Notes: generated by a model from the letters alone, not told the origin. 6,962 nucleotides of DNA from Desulfobacterales bacterium (GCA_030017395.1 JASEIZ010000109.1:1-6962); one strand, 5' to 3'; numbered from the stretch's first letter, positions 1-6,674 are shown. Numbers and translations: made by a program.

Positions 1-55
1 GGGGCAGGCTTATCAAGTCCGGCATGACGATTTCAAGACTTTTTACGAGACTATC
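1..55. repeat. Possible degenerate intergenic repeat at window edge
   Basis: This is the non-coding stretch after the cooC stop codon. Read on the minus strand it contains AGTCTCGTAAAAAGTC, then GTCATGCCGGACTTGAT. That resembles dispersed intergenic repeats I recall from Desulfobacterales genomes, in which CCGGACTTGATCCGG forms a small palindrome. Here the right half of the palindrome has decayed (AAGCC instead of CCGG). The stretch is cut by the window edge and the recognition is from memory only. No gene can be supported here. Confidence 0.3.
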
Positions 56-799
56 TTAGTTGATAATTGTATCAAATATCTTAAATGCCGCTTTTACGGC
101 CTGATTATCATGTGGCAGTTCGATTGTCGGACGTCCGTTTAAGTCGTATTTATATATTGCGTCATCTTCAGGTATTGTCCCCACAATCTCATTATTTTTA
201 ATCATATTAAGGACATGGTCGGGTAAAGCCCTGTCTGCTTTGTTTAGAACAAGATAGCTTTTTCCGGAAACTATGCTGAGATTTTTTGCGAGTTCATTGA
301 TTCTTGATGCGGTCTGAAGACTGCGTTTTGATGTGTCGGAAACAACAAGAAGGAGGTCAACATTTTTTGTGGTCAGCCGGCTTATATGTTCCATTCCAGC
401 CTCATTATCCATGACAATATAAGGATAATTATTGCTCAGCCGGTCCATAAATCCTGTAAGAAGATTGTTTACAGCACAATAACAGCCCGCACCTTCGGGC
501 TGCCCCATAACCAACAGGTCATATCCGTCTGCTTCAATTATAGCACGTTCCAGTTTCATTGACATGAAAACATGCTTGCTCATGTTGATGGGGACGTTGC
601 CGTTTTTCACATCTTCGCGGGCATTACCGACGGTATCGGCAACTTCAAGGCCAAGAACATCATTTAAGTTGGCATTGGAATCGGCATCTATAGCAAGGAC
701 AGGAATTTTACCCTTGCTGACTAAATATTTAATCAGCATGCCCGCTAAAGTTGTTTTTCCTGTGCCTCCCTTTCCTGCAAGGGCGATTAAAAAAGGCAT
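56..799 (-). CDS. cooC: CooC-type nickel-insertion ATPase for CO dehydrogenase
   Basis: This 247-residue cytoplasmic protein belongs to the MinD/ParA-like P-loop NTPases. The deviant Walker A motif GKGGTGKTT spans residues 9-17, followed by DADSNANL near residue 38. The feature that separates CooC from ParA and MinD is the pair of cysteines in GCYC (Cys106 and Cys108). In characterised CooC proteins these bind nickel or zinc at the dimer interface. DNEAGMEH near residue 131 is the usual CooC Walker B-like segment. In the family, ATP-driven dimerisation delivers Ni to the C-cluster of CO dehydrogenase (CooS or the CODH/ACS complex). Length is normal and the protein is complete. The ATG at 797-799 is preceded by AAGGA (plus positions 811-815), about 11 nt away. 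A weak promoter may lie at 870-875 (TTGACT) with a poor -10 at 847-852. No CODH or ACS gene is visible in the window, so the exact client is unknown. Confidence 0.9.
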   Translation of the reverse strand: MPFLIALAGKGGTGKTTLAGMLIKYLVSKGKIPVLAIDADSNANLNDVLGLEVADTVGNAREDVKNGNVPINMSKHVFMSMKLERAIIEADGYDLLVMGQPEGAGCYCAVNNLLTGFMDRLSNNYPYIVMDNEAGMEHISRLTTKNVDLLLVVSDTSKRSLQTASRINELAKNLSIVSGKSYLVLNKADRALPDHVLNMIKNNEIVGTIPEDDAIYKYDLNGRPTIELPHDNQAVKAAFKIFDTIIN

Positions 800-953
800 A
801 TTATTTGCTTTCCTTATGCTCCAACAAGCTGCAACGAACTTTTAAATAAGTAAGCCAGATAAATGAAACAGTCAACCTAAAATTTGATATAGATTTTGGG
901 TAAAAAACTAATCTGCTCAAATTTATATTAAATATTGTGCATATCGAATATTA

Positions 954-982
954 TTGACACATAATCAGCATTTGGTTAGCCT
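954..982 (+). promoter_or_regulatory. Candidate birA promoter
   Basis: A perfect -35 hexamer TTGACA at 954-959 is followed after 17 bases by a poor -10, TAGCCT (977-982), which lies inside the left arm of the BirA operator. A better-looking TATAAA at 983-988 also lies inside the operator, but its spacing to TTGACA is 23 bp. Whichever -10 is used, it would be covered by bound BirA, as expected for autorepression. The choice of -10 is uncertain. Confidence 0.35.
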
Positions 983-1006
983 TATAAACTTAAATGGTTA
1001 ACCGAA
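971..1006. promoter_or_regulatory. BirA operator (biotin repressor binding site)
   Basis: The arms are TTTGGTTAGCC (971-981) and GGTTAACCGAA (996-1006), inverted and matching at 9 of 11 positions, with a 14-bp A+T-rich spacer. The known BirA operator pattern in many bacteria is TTGTTAACC or TTGTAAACC, then N14-16, then the inverse. Each half here matches TTGTTAACC at 7 of 9 positions. The position immediately upstream of birA and the exact spacer length support the call strongly. The right arm ends one base before the birA ATG, leaving no room for a Shine-Dalgarno sequence. The inferred role is biotin-dependent autorepression of birA and, formerly, of the bioY remnant downstream. Confidence 0.75.
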
Positions 1007-1927
1007 ATGAAGGGGCAGATACTTAAAATATTCAAAAGAGAAAAAGGGATTGTTTCAGGCGAGACGCTTAGTTTTGAGCTTGGGGTATCAAGAGTTTCTA
1101 TATGGAAACATATCCGCAAACTTCAGGATTTCGGATATAATATTGTTGCAACCACAATGGGATACCAGCTTATAGACTCTATCGATGCCCTTTTCCCATG
1201 GGAATTTCCAGATAGAGAATCAAAGATCCACTTTTTCCCGGAAGTAACATCAACAATGGATATTGCTGGAGAGCTTGCCAGGAAGGGATGTTCACATTTT
1301 ACTGTTGTAATAGCCGGATGCCAGAAAAAGGGCAGAGGTCGTTTAAAGAGAATCTGGCATTCTTCAGAAGGAGGACTTTATTTTACCATCGTGCTCAGGC
1401 CGCAGATACCTCCTGTATTAAGCCTGAGGCTCAATTTTGCAGCTTCGCTTGTTCTTGCTAAATTATTACGTCAAATGTTTTGTATCGATGCTATGGTTAA
1501 GTGGCCAAACGACATACTGGTCAATAACAGAAAAATATCCGGAATACTGTCTGAAATAAATGCTGAGTCGGATAGGGTCTCTTTTATAAATATCGGTTTT
1601 GGTATAAATGTGAATAACGATCCAGCCTCCAAAGAACCCACAGCCACTTCATTAAGGTGTATTCTTGGCAAAAAAATATCAAAAAAACAGCTCCTTTCCG
1701 AGTTTCTGGATAAGTTCGAAAGCTACATTGACAATGTGAACCTTGACAACGTAATCTCTGAATGGAAAAAACATACAACAACCCTTAACCGGCGCGTAAA
1801 GATAGTAACATATCATGATGTATCTGAAGGCGTCGCAATAGATGTTGATGAAAACGGAACGCTGATTTTGGAACTCGCAGACGGATCAATTAAAAAGGTT
1901 ATATATGGCGACTGTTTTCATGTGTAA
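1007..1927 (+). CDS. birA: Bifunctional biotin--[acetyl-CoA-carboxylase] ligase / biotin operon repressor
   Basis: This 306-residue protein has the full class II BirA layout. An N-terminal winged helix-turn-helix (about residues 1-58, including VSGETLSFELGVSRVSIWKH) is followed by the ligase domain and a small C-terminal SH3-like domain from about residue 255. The biotinyl-AMP-binding loop is GRGRLKR at 109-115, followed by W and GGLYFT. The catalytic lysine is K165 in KWPND, and GFGINVNN follows at about 197. It activates biotin with ATP and transfers it to the lysine of biotin carboxyl carrier domains. When holo-BirA accumulates it dimerises and binds the operator. Only the ATG at 1007 is possible as a start: an in-frame stop lies at 977-979 with no start codon between. 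No Shine-Dalgarno precedes it. The gene is intact. It sits divergent from cooC, and a bioY remnant follows the stop in the same frame. Confidence 0.95.
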   Translation: MKGQILKIFKREKGIVSGETLSFELGVSRVSIWKHIRKLQDFGYNIVATTMGYQLIDSIDALFPWEFPDRESKIHFFPEVTSTMDIAGELARKGCSHFTVVIAGCQKKGRGRLKRIWHSSEGGLYFTIVLRPQIPPVLSLRLNFAASLVLAKLLRQMFCIDAMVKWPNDILVNNRKISGILSEINAESDRVSFINIGFGINVNNDPASKEPTATSLRCILGKKISKKQLLSEFLDKFESYIDNVNLDNVISEWKKHTTTLNRRVKIVTYHDVSEGVAIDVDENGTLILELADGSIKKVIYGDCFHV

Positions 1928-2107
1928 TATGCTTCACTTTTTGCAGCCTTAACCGCTGCAGGCGCATATCTTTCAATACCCATAGGGCCGGTTCCCATCG
2001 TCCTTGAGAATTTATTTGTATTTCTCGCAGGTCTTTTATTGGGTAGAAGCGGCTGGATAACCCTTTTTGCGGTCATTTGTCTGAACCTCCTGTTCGTCAA
2101 CAATTGA
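1928..2107 (+). pseudogene. bioY: bioY remnant (N-terminal part of biotin transporter substrate-binding subunit)
   Basis: Translation in the birA frame directly after its TAA gives YASLFAALTAAGAYLSIP, then PVPIVLENLFVFLAGLLLG. This is the very recognisable first part of BioY, the biotin-specific S component of ECF-type transporters. About 59 codons are open before a TGA at 2105-2107, whereas BioY is normally about 180-200 residues. The signature holds to about residue 45. After that (GWITLFAVICLNLL, still membrane-like) similarity fades, and the GLPVFAGG and later transmembrane helices are missing. There is no start codon in frame. An ATG at 1920-1922, overlapping the end of birA, would fit if one base had been lost around 1929-1930. 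No later BioY pieces are visible in 2108-2246. This is a decayed former partner of birA in a biotin-uptake operon. I am confident of the family and sure that it cannot make a normal BioY. Confidence 0.85.
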
Positions 2108-2155
2108 CACATGAGCCTATCTGTAGTAAACCATCTCAAAATTAACTACTGGTTT

Positions 2156-2185
2156 TTGGCAGACGATGCTCTATCTCATTACAAA
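2156..2185 (+). promoter_or_regulatory. Weak candidate trkAH promoter
   Basis: TTGGCA (2156-2161, 5 of 6 to the -35 consensus) is followed after 18 bases by TACAAA (2180-2185, 4 of 6 to the -10 consensus). It lies about 60 bases upstream of trkA, in the short gap after the bioY remnant. It is the best pair I can find in the gap but could be chance. Confidence 0.25.
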
Positions 2186-2230
2186 CATCTTATTTTATCA
2201 ACCGGATTCTTAATACCTAACACGTTTTTT

Positions 2231-2237
2231 AAAGGAG
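2231..2237 (+). promoter_or_regulatory. Ribosome binding site of trkA deciding a TTG start
   Basis: A strong Shine-Dalgarno AAAGGAG ends 9 bases before a TTG codon at 2247-2249. No ATG or GTG lies at a suitable distance. The residues after the TTG (KVVIIGAGEVG) begin the first Rossmann strand exactly where TrkA proteins normally begin, which fixes TTG as the initiation codon. Confidence 0.8.
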
Positions 2238-2246
2238 TATTTATAA

Positions 2247-3611
2247 TTGAAAGTCGTAATTATAGGTGCAGGCGAGGTTGGTTTTAATGTTGCCAGCCGC
2301 CTGGTTAATGAAAATAAAGATGTGGTTGTTATTGACAAAGATCATGAAGCAATCCGTCGCGTATCCGATAATATAGATGCTCAGGTTGTAACCGGGTCGG
2401 GAAGCAACCCTATGTCACTGGATGAAGCCGGCATCAAAGATGCTGAGATACTCCTTGCCGTAACGGACAGTGATGAAGCAAATCTTGTGGCATGTCTTGT
2501 CGCCGACATAATTTCTCCATCAACAAAAAAGCTTGCACGGATACGGAATGCTGATTTTGATCAATACCATGATACTTTCCGCAAACATGCTCCTCATATA
2601 GACACCTTAATCAACCCTGAGATCGAGGTTGTAAAAACAATTGACAGAATGATACATACGCCGGGTGTCGTTGATGTCGGAGAATTTTCAGATGGTCGTA
2701 TCAAATTTATTGGGATTTTTTTAGATAAGAATGCGCGATTGGCCGGAATCAGTCTATCAGAGCTTTCCAGCATATCAGAAAAACAAAGGCCTCTTATTGT
2801 TGCCGTTATCCGCGGGGAAAAGCTGATTATCCCCAGAGGAGATGACACGTTATTGGGCGGCGACCTTGTATATTTTATTTGTGAAGAGGAAAAACTGTTA
2901 GATACTCTGGCTGTTTTTGATAAGCATGCAGAGCCGGTAGAGCGCGTTCTTATAATAGGAGGAGGAAAAATAGGAACAAGACTGGCCAGATTGCTTGATA
3001 AAAAATCTGTTTATACCAAAATAATCGAAAAAAATCCCGATCGATGTGCCAAGTTAGCCGAGCAATTGAATAAGGTTGTTGTGCTTCATGGAGACGGTTC
3101 CGATCAGGAACTCCTGAAAGAGGAAAATATCCAGGATATTGATGTGGTTGTTACACTGACAAACGATGAGGAGGTTAATATTTTAGCTTCGTTACTCGCC
3201 AAACAAATGGGAGCTCGCAAAACAATCACAAAAATCAGCAAGTTCAGCTATTTCCCCCTGATGGCGACCATCGGGATTGAACAGGTTGTCAGTCCCAGAC
3301 TTTCTGCTATCAATACAATTTTGCAGCATATCCGTCGCGGCAAGGTGCTTTCCTCCATATCAATTAAAGGTGAGCAGGCTGAATTCATGGAGGCGGTGGC
3401 TCTTGAAACTTCAGACATAGTGGGCAAACCCCTAAAGAACATTTCCTTTCCAAAAGGGGTGCTTGTTGCCGGCATAATACGCGAAGAGAATTTTATTATC
3501 CCTACCGGCGATTCCATTGTAAATCCCGGTGACATGATAATAATATTTGCAAGAAAACAAGCCATCCCGGAGGTTGAGAAAATTCTCATGGTTAAGCTGG
3601 AGTATTTTTAA
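2247..3611 (+). CDS. trkA: Trk potassium uptake system regulatory protein TrkA
   Basis: This 454-residue peripheral membrane protein has the duplicated TrkA layout, RCK_N-RCK_C-RCK_N-RCK_C. The first Rossmann fold has GAGEVG at residues 7-12 and an acidic D30 after strand 2, with VTGSGS at 48-53. A RCK_C (TrkA_C) domain follows at about 140-220. The second unit has GGGKIG at 238-243, E261 after strand 2 and VVLHGDGSD shortly after, then a final TrkA_C domain ending in a normal C terminus. In the family, TrkA forms a gating ring that binds NAD(H) or adenine nucleotides and controls the TrkH channel. The length matches the family (about 450-460). Translation starts at TTG with a good Shine-Dalgarno. 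The stop codon directly abuts the trkH ATG with no spacer, indicating co-transcription and probably translational coupling. Confidence 0.95.
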   Translation: MKVVIIGAGEVGFNVASRLVNENKDVVVIDKDHEAIRRVSDNIDAQVVTGSGSNPMSLDEAGIKDAEILLAVTDSDEANLVACLVADIISPSTKKLARIRNADFDQYHDTFRKHAPHIDTLINPEIEVVKTIDRMIHTPGVVDVGEFSDGRIKFIGIFLDKNARLAGISLSELSSISEKQRPLIVAVIRGEKLIIPRGDDTLLGGDLVYFICEEEKLLDTLAVFDKHAEPVERVLIIGGGKIGTRLARLLDKKSVYTKIIEKNPDRCAKLAEQLNKVVVLHGDGSDQELLKEENIQDIDVVVTLTNDEEVNILASLLAKQMGARKTITKISKFSYFPLMATIGIEQVVSPRLSAINTILQHIRRGKVLSSISIKGEQAEFMEAVALETSDIVGKPLKNISFPKGVLVAGIIREENFIIPTGDSIVNPGDMIIIFARKQAIPEVEKILMVKLEYF

Positions 3612-5060
3612 ATGCGCTGGCGTTATATAATTAATATCGTTGGTGTGCTGGTCATTTTTTTGGGGCTAACTATGATATTGCCCCTTATTGTTGGTTTTTA
3701 TTTCAATGACCAAAGCGTTATTCCTATTTTAAAGTCTATTGGAATAACGATATGTTCAGGTTTTTTGCTTCACTTAGCTTTCAGGAAAGCTAAGGCGGAA
3801 TTTATCAGTCAGCGGGAGGGGATAGCAATCGTGGCCGTCGGGTGGACGGTTGTAGGACTGTTCGGAGCATTACCGTTTTATTTGGGCGGCGAAATAAGTT
3901 GTTTTGTGGATGCTTTTTTTGAATCGGTTTCCGGGTTTACTACAACCGGAGCATCGATTTTAACCAACATAGAGGCTGTATCAAAAGGGCTCCTTTTCTG
4001 GAGAAGCTTTATCCAGTGGCTTGGCGGTATGGGCATTATACTCTTGTCTGTGGCTATTCTTCCATTTTTAGGGGTCGGCGGCATGCAGCTTTACAAGGCA
4101 GAGGTTCCAACCCCTGTTCCTGACAAGCTAAAGCCACGAATAAGGGATACAGCCATGGTTCTTTGGAAGGTTTATGCCATCATTTCTCTGGCTGAAGTTA
4201 TTCTTCTGTTGATAGGGGGAATGAATCTTTATGAAGCTTTGTGTCATACATTCACAACAATGCCGACAGGTGGATTTTCAACAAAAAACGCTTCAATTGC
4301 CCACTATAACAGCCTGTATTTTGATATTGTAATCATTTTCTTTATGCTGCTTGCCGGGATAAATTTTTCGCTTCATTACCAAATGCTCAAAGGGAAACCG
4401 CTCGCTTTCTGGCGCAATTCAGAATGCCGGTTTTTTCTTGCCGCTGTTTTTCTGTTGATTATTGTCGTATCATTTAATGTTTATGGCTCAATATATGAAA
4501 AAATCGGCGAGGCATTGCGCTTTGGAGCTTTTCAGGTGGTCTCTATTATTACGACTACGGGCTATGCGACAGCCGATTACGAAAAATGGCCTGCCATGTC
4601 CCAGCTTATCCTTTTATTTTGCATGTTTATAGGGGCCTCAGCAGGTTCGACCGGCGGAGGTATGAAATGCATCCGTGTCATGCTTTGCTTTAAGTATTGT
4701 TACAAAGAACTGTTTGCCCTTATTCATCCACATGCGGTTAAACAAATAAAAATAGGAGGCAAACCGGTTTCAGATGATATAATGAGAAGTATTTTAGGGT
4801 TTCTCGCTCTTTATATGAGCCTTTTTGCTTTTTGCGCTATCCTGCTTGCGGGTATGGGGGTGGATTCTATTACCTCTTTTGGCGCAGTTGCAGCCACTAT
4901 CGGAAACATAGGGCCCGGGTTTGGGATTGTCGGGCCGGCCGACAACTACGCGCAAATACCATTTCTTGGCAAATGGCTGCTTATATGGTGCATGCTTTTG
5001 GGAAGACTCGAAATTTACACGGTAATAATTTTTCTTGTGCCTGAGTTCTGGCGCAAATAA
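3612..5060 (+). CDS. trkH: Trk potassium uptake system membrane subunit TrkH
   Basis: This 482-residue integral membrane protein has the expected TrkH length (E. coli about 483). It has the four M1-P-M2 repeats of the SKT (Trk/Ktr/HKT) superfamily. The P-loop filters are all visible: TTTGAS at residues 110-115, MPTGGFST around G220, TTTGYAT around G317 and IGNIGPGFG around G431. The glycines that line the K+ filter are all present. Hydrophobic segments run through the whole chain, starting with an N-terminal helix that includes IINIVGVLVIFLGLTMI. It forms the K+-conducting pore across the cytoplasmic membrane and is gated by TrkA, encoded immediately upstream. GGAG at 3599-3602, inside the end of trkA, lies 9 bases before the ATG and serves as the ribosome binding site. 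The gene is intact. No separate terminator is obvious between it and the tRNA genes. Confidence 0.95.
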   Translation: MRWRYIINIVGVLVIFLGLTMILPLIVGFYFNDQSVIPILKSIGITICSGFLLHLAFRKAKAEFISQREGIAIVAVGWTVVGLFGALPFYLGGEISCFVDAFFESVSGFTTTGASILTNIEAVSKGLLFWRSFIQWLGGMGIILLSVAILPFLGVGGMQLYKAEVPTPVPDKLKPRIRDTAMVLWKVYAIISLAEVILLLIGGMNLYEALCHTFTTMPTGGFSTKNASIAHYNSLYFDIVIIFFMLLAGINFSLHYQMLKGKPLAFWRNSECRFFLAAVFLLIIVVSFNVYGSIYEKIGEALRFGAFQVVSIITTTGYATADYEKWPAMSQLILLFCMFIGASAGSTGGGMKCIRVMLCFKYCYKELFALIHPHAVKQIKIGGKPVSDDIMRSILGFLALYMSLFAFCAILLAGMGVDSITSFGAVAATIGNIGPGFGIVGPADNYAQIPFLGKWLLIWCMLLGRLEIYTVIIFLVPEFWRK

Positions 5061-5072
5061 CAACTATTTTTA

Positions 5073-5100
5073 TTGACAAGAATAAAATTTATGATTAGGT
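5073..5100 (+). promoter_or_regulatory. Candidate promoter of the tRNA-Lys/tRNA-Glu unit
   Basis: A perfect TTGACA (5073-5078) lies 44 bases before the first tRNA base, the right place for a tRNA promoter. The -10 is unclear: TTAGGT at 5095-5100 has the right spacing (16) but is poor, whereas TATGAT at 5090-5095 is a good hexamer but only 11 bases from TTGACA. Confidence 0.4.
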
Positions 5101-5116
5101 GTTTAGTTTTTTAACA

Positions 5117-5192
5117 GGGCCGTTAACTCAGTTGGTAGAGTATCTGCCTTTTAAGCAGAGAGTCGCGCGTTCAAGTCGCGCACGGCCCACCA
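5117..5192 (+). tRNA. tRNA-Lys (anticodon TTT)
   Basis: This 76-base gene folds as a normal cloverleaf. The acceptor stem is GGGCCGT with ACGGCCC, the D arm contains ACTCAGTTGGTAGAGT, and the anticodon stem is TCTGC with GCAGA around the loop CTTTTAA. The anticodon is TTT at 5150-5152. The variable loop has 5 bases and the T arm is GCGCG TTCAAGT CGCGC. Discriminator A and an encoded CCA (5190-5192) end the gene. It reads AAA and AAG lysine codons. tRNA-Glu follows after 9 bases, so the two are likely one transcript. Confidence 0.97.
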
Positions 5193-5201
5193 CATATATG
5201 C

Positions 5202-5279
5202 GTCCCCATCGTCTAGCCCGGCCCAGGACACCGGCCTTTCACGCCGGCAGCACCGGTTCAAATCCGGTTGGGGACGCCA
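5202..5279 (+). tRNA. tRNA-Glu (anticodon TTC)
   Basis: This 78-base gene has acceptor stem GTCCCCA with TGGGGAC, discriminator G, and an encoded CCA at 5277-5279. The anticodon stem is CCGGC with GCCGG around the loop CTTTCAC, giving anticodon TTC at 5238-5240. The T arm is CCGG TTCAAAT CCGG with its fifth pair at the ends. GTCCCCATCGTCTAG at the 5' end is typical of bacterial tRNA-Glu. It is the second gene of a two-tRNA unit and ends 4 bases from the stop codon of the convergent phosphatase gene. No copy of its 3' end is seen elsewhere in the window, so there is no sign of use as an integration site here. Confidence 0.97.
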
Positions 5280-5283
5280 ACTT

Positions 5284-6531
5284 TTAAGTCTTTTTAATAA
5301 TAATTGCCGTCAAATCGTCGGACTGTTTCCTGTCTGCAAATCCCTCAACCGCTGTTAAGATTGATTTAAGAACATCAGCCGCATTTTTCTTATGATGGTT
5401 GGCGATAATTGCTTCTACAACTCGCTTAACGCCAAACTGCTCTTTATCAGCCCGTGCCCACTCATAAAAACCATCAGTTAGCAGAGCAAAAACATCACCT
5501 GTCTGCATTAGCGCTTTTTGCAGCTCAATATTTCCCATATCCGGCAATATCCCCATCGGGAAAGTATTTGCCGCCAGAATATCAACATCACCTGAATCGG
5601 CATGCAGCCATAACATCGGCGCTTGACCAGCACTGCAATAATGTAACCAACCTGTTTTGCCATAGAGAACCCCGAGAAAGGCCGTTATAAACCTGTTATC
5701 CTGCAGGTCAGCTTCCATTAGTCTGTTAACCTTGCGTACCGTTTCCTCAATACTGCAATTATCACTCCAAAGCGCTCGCATCATTGCCCGCACAGCGCAC
5801 GAAACCAGCGCAGGCCCGATTCCATGTCCGCTTACATCACCTAAGCTCAGCATCAACCGCTTATTATCAAGACTGACAAAATCACAAAAATCACCTCCTG
5901 TGGCATCACATGGCCGATTCCAGCAGGCAATATCAAACCCTTCTAATGGAGGCGATTGACTGGGCAACAGTTCCTGCTGTATCTCACGGGCAACTTCCAT
6001 CGCATTCTCCATCCGCTGCTTTTCCAGATACTCTTCCATCAGCCTCGCTCTCTGCAATGCAACTCCCGCCTGAGCTGACAGCGCTTCCGCCAGCTCGATA
6101 TCGCTATCATCAAAAGTCCCATCGCGTTTATTCAAAACCTGTAATACACCAACTAATTTACCATTATAATCCGTCAACGGACAGGACAAAATAGTGCGCG
6201 TATGATAACCTGTCATGGCATCAATCTCTCTATTGAAATGCTTGTCAGCATAGGCATCGGAAATGTTTACAACTTTAAGATTGCGAGCCGCCAATCCGGC
6301 AAAACCCACATTAATCGACATTCGGAATTCCTTAATTCCTTCAGCGATACTCGTATAAAGCTCTTCATGCTTGCTATCATACAAAAACAGCGTTGCGCGT
6401 TCCGCATTCAGCAGTTGCATCGAATAATCAACCACCATTTTCAGCAGGCTATCCAAGTCGCTGGTCATTCCCAATGCTTTGGCTATCTGCAAAACAGCGT
6501 GCATATCCTTTTTACTATCTCGCTGAGTCAT
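5284..6531 (-). CDS. GAF domain-containing PP2C-type (RsbU/SpoIIE) serine/threonine phosphatase
   Basis: This 415-residue cytoplasmic protein, with no membrane segment, has a GAF sensor domain at about residues 20-165 and a helical linker that ends in the family motif AREIQQELLP. A SpoIIE/PP2C_2 phosphatase domain fills about 200-415. Metal-ligand motifs are present: ATGGD with D214, GDVSGHG with D232, LLTDGFYE, and the C-terminal DDLTAIIIK with D405 and D406. GGDFCDF has a cysteine where Tyr or Phe is usual. Proteins of this type dephosphorylate STAS anti-anti-sigma antagonists and release sigma factors in response to a signal read by GAF. No STAS, anti-sigma kinase or sigma gene is next to it, so its target is unknown. 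A longer reading from a TTG at 6549 is possible, but the ATG at 6529-6531 is preceded by GTAGGG six bases upstream and is preferred. The gene converges on tRNA-Glu. Confidence 0.9.
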   Translation of the reverse strand: MTQRDSKKDMHAVLQIAKALGMTSDLDSLLKMVVDYSMQLLNAERATLFLYDSKHEELYTSIAEGIKEFRMSINVGFAGLAARNLKVVNISDAYADKHFNREIDAMTGYHTRTILSCPLTDYNGKLVGVLQVLNKRDGTFDDSDIELAEALSAQAGVALQRARLMEEYLEKQRMENAMEVAREIQQELLPSQSPPLEGFDIACWNRPCDATGGDFCDFVSLDNKRLMLSLGDVSGHGIGPALVSCAVRAMMRALWSDNCSIEETVRKVNRLMEADLQDNRFITAFLGVLYGKTGWLHYCSAGQAPMLWLHADSGDVDILAANTFPMGILPDMGNIELQKALMQTGDVFALLTDGFYEWARADKEQFGVKRVVEAIIANHHKKNAADVLKSILTAVEGFADRKQSDDLTAIIIKKT

Positions 6532-6570
6532 TCCAAACCCTACAATCAATTAAACCGCAAAAGCGTGTGC

Positions 6571-6598
6571 ATTCCCCGCTGCTTGCGGCGAGGAGCTT
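6571..6598 (-). repeat. GC-rich hairpin repeat, copy A (inverted partner of copy B)
   Basis: Read on the minus strand this is AAGCTCCTCGCCGCAAGCAG followed by CGGGGAAT. It matches copy B at 27 of 28 bases in opposite orientation. The C-to-T difference from copy B weakens the CCCCGC/GCGGGG hairpin, so this copy looks slightly decayed. Weaker similarity continues about 18 bases past the GGGGAAT end. It lies about 40 bases upstream of the phosphatase start and would be in its 5' leader. Just outside it, GGCGAGG (6587-6593) is complementary to CCTCGCC (6627-6633), giving an alternative fold. Nothing else is recognisable in 6634-6670. Confidence 0.7.
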
Positions 6599-6674
6599 AA
6601 TGATGCTTCAGGTTGGCCAAGGATCGCCTCGCCCTTTATTTCTGAAAACTTTAACGGACAGTTTTTGATTGACT

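Noticed and set aside
56..799. ParA/MinD-type partitioning ATPase or nitrogenase-type NifH
   Set aside because: The CxC pair (C106, C108) and the DNEAGMEH segment are CooC features. No parB, parS-like site or nif gene is nearby.
564..845. 93-codon plus-strand ORF antisense to cooC
   Set aside because: It lies opposite a clear CooC gene, its composition is that of an antisense shadow, and it has no ribosome binding site or recognisable domain.
2108..2246. Further pieces of bioY or a small gene before trkA
   Set aside because: All three plus-strand frames are short and show no BioY motifs. Only a weak promoter pair and the trkA ribosome binding site can be supported.
5117..5279. tRNA genes as attachment site of an integrated element
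   Set aside because: No direct repeat of either tRNA 3' end occurs in the window and no integrase is present.
5099..5287. 62-codon plus-strand ORF across the tRNA genes
   Set aside because: It runs through two complete tRNA cloverleaves, so its translation is a by-product of tRNA sequence.
6529..6549. Longer phosphatase start at the TTG codon 6547-6549
   Set aside because: That codon is TTG, not ATG, with no Shine-Dalgarno before it. The ATG at 6529-6531 has GTAGGG at a good distance, and the extra six residues are not part of the GAF domain.
6202..6600. 132-codon plus-strand ORF antisense to the phosphatase
   Set aside because: It is the shadow of the GAF domain coding strand, with no ribosome binding site and no family features. 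The same holds for the other plus-strand frames in 5454-6668.
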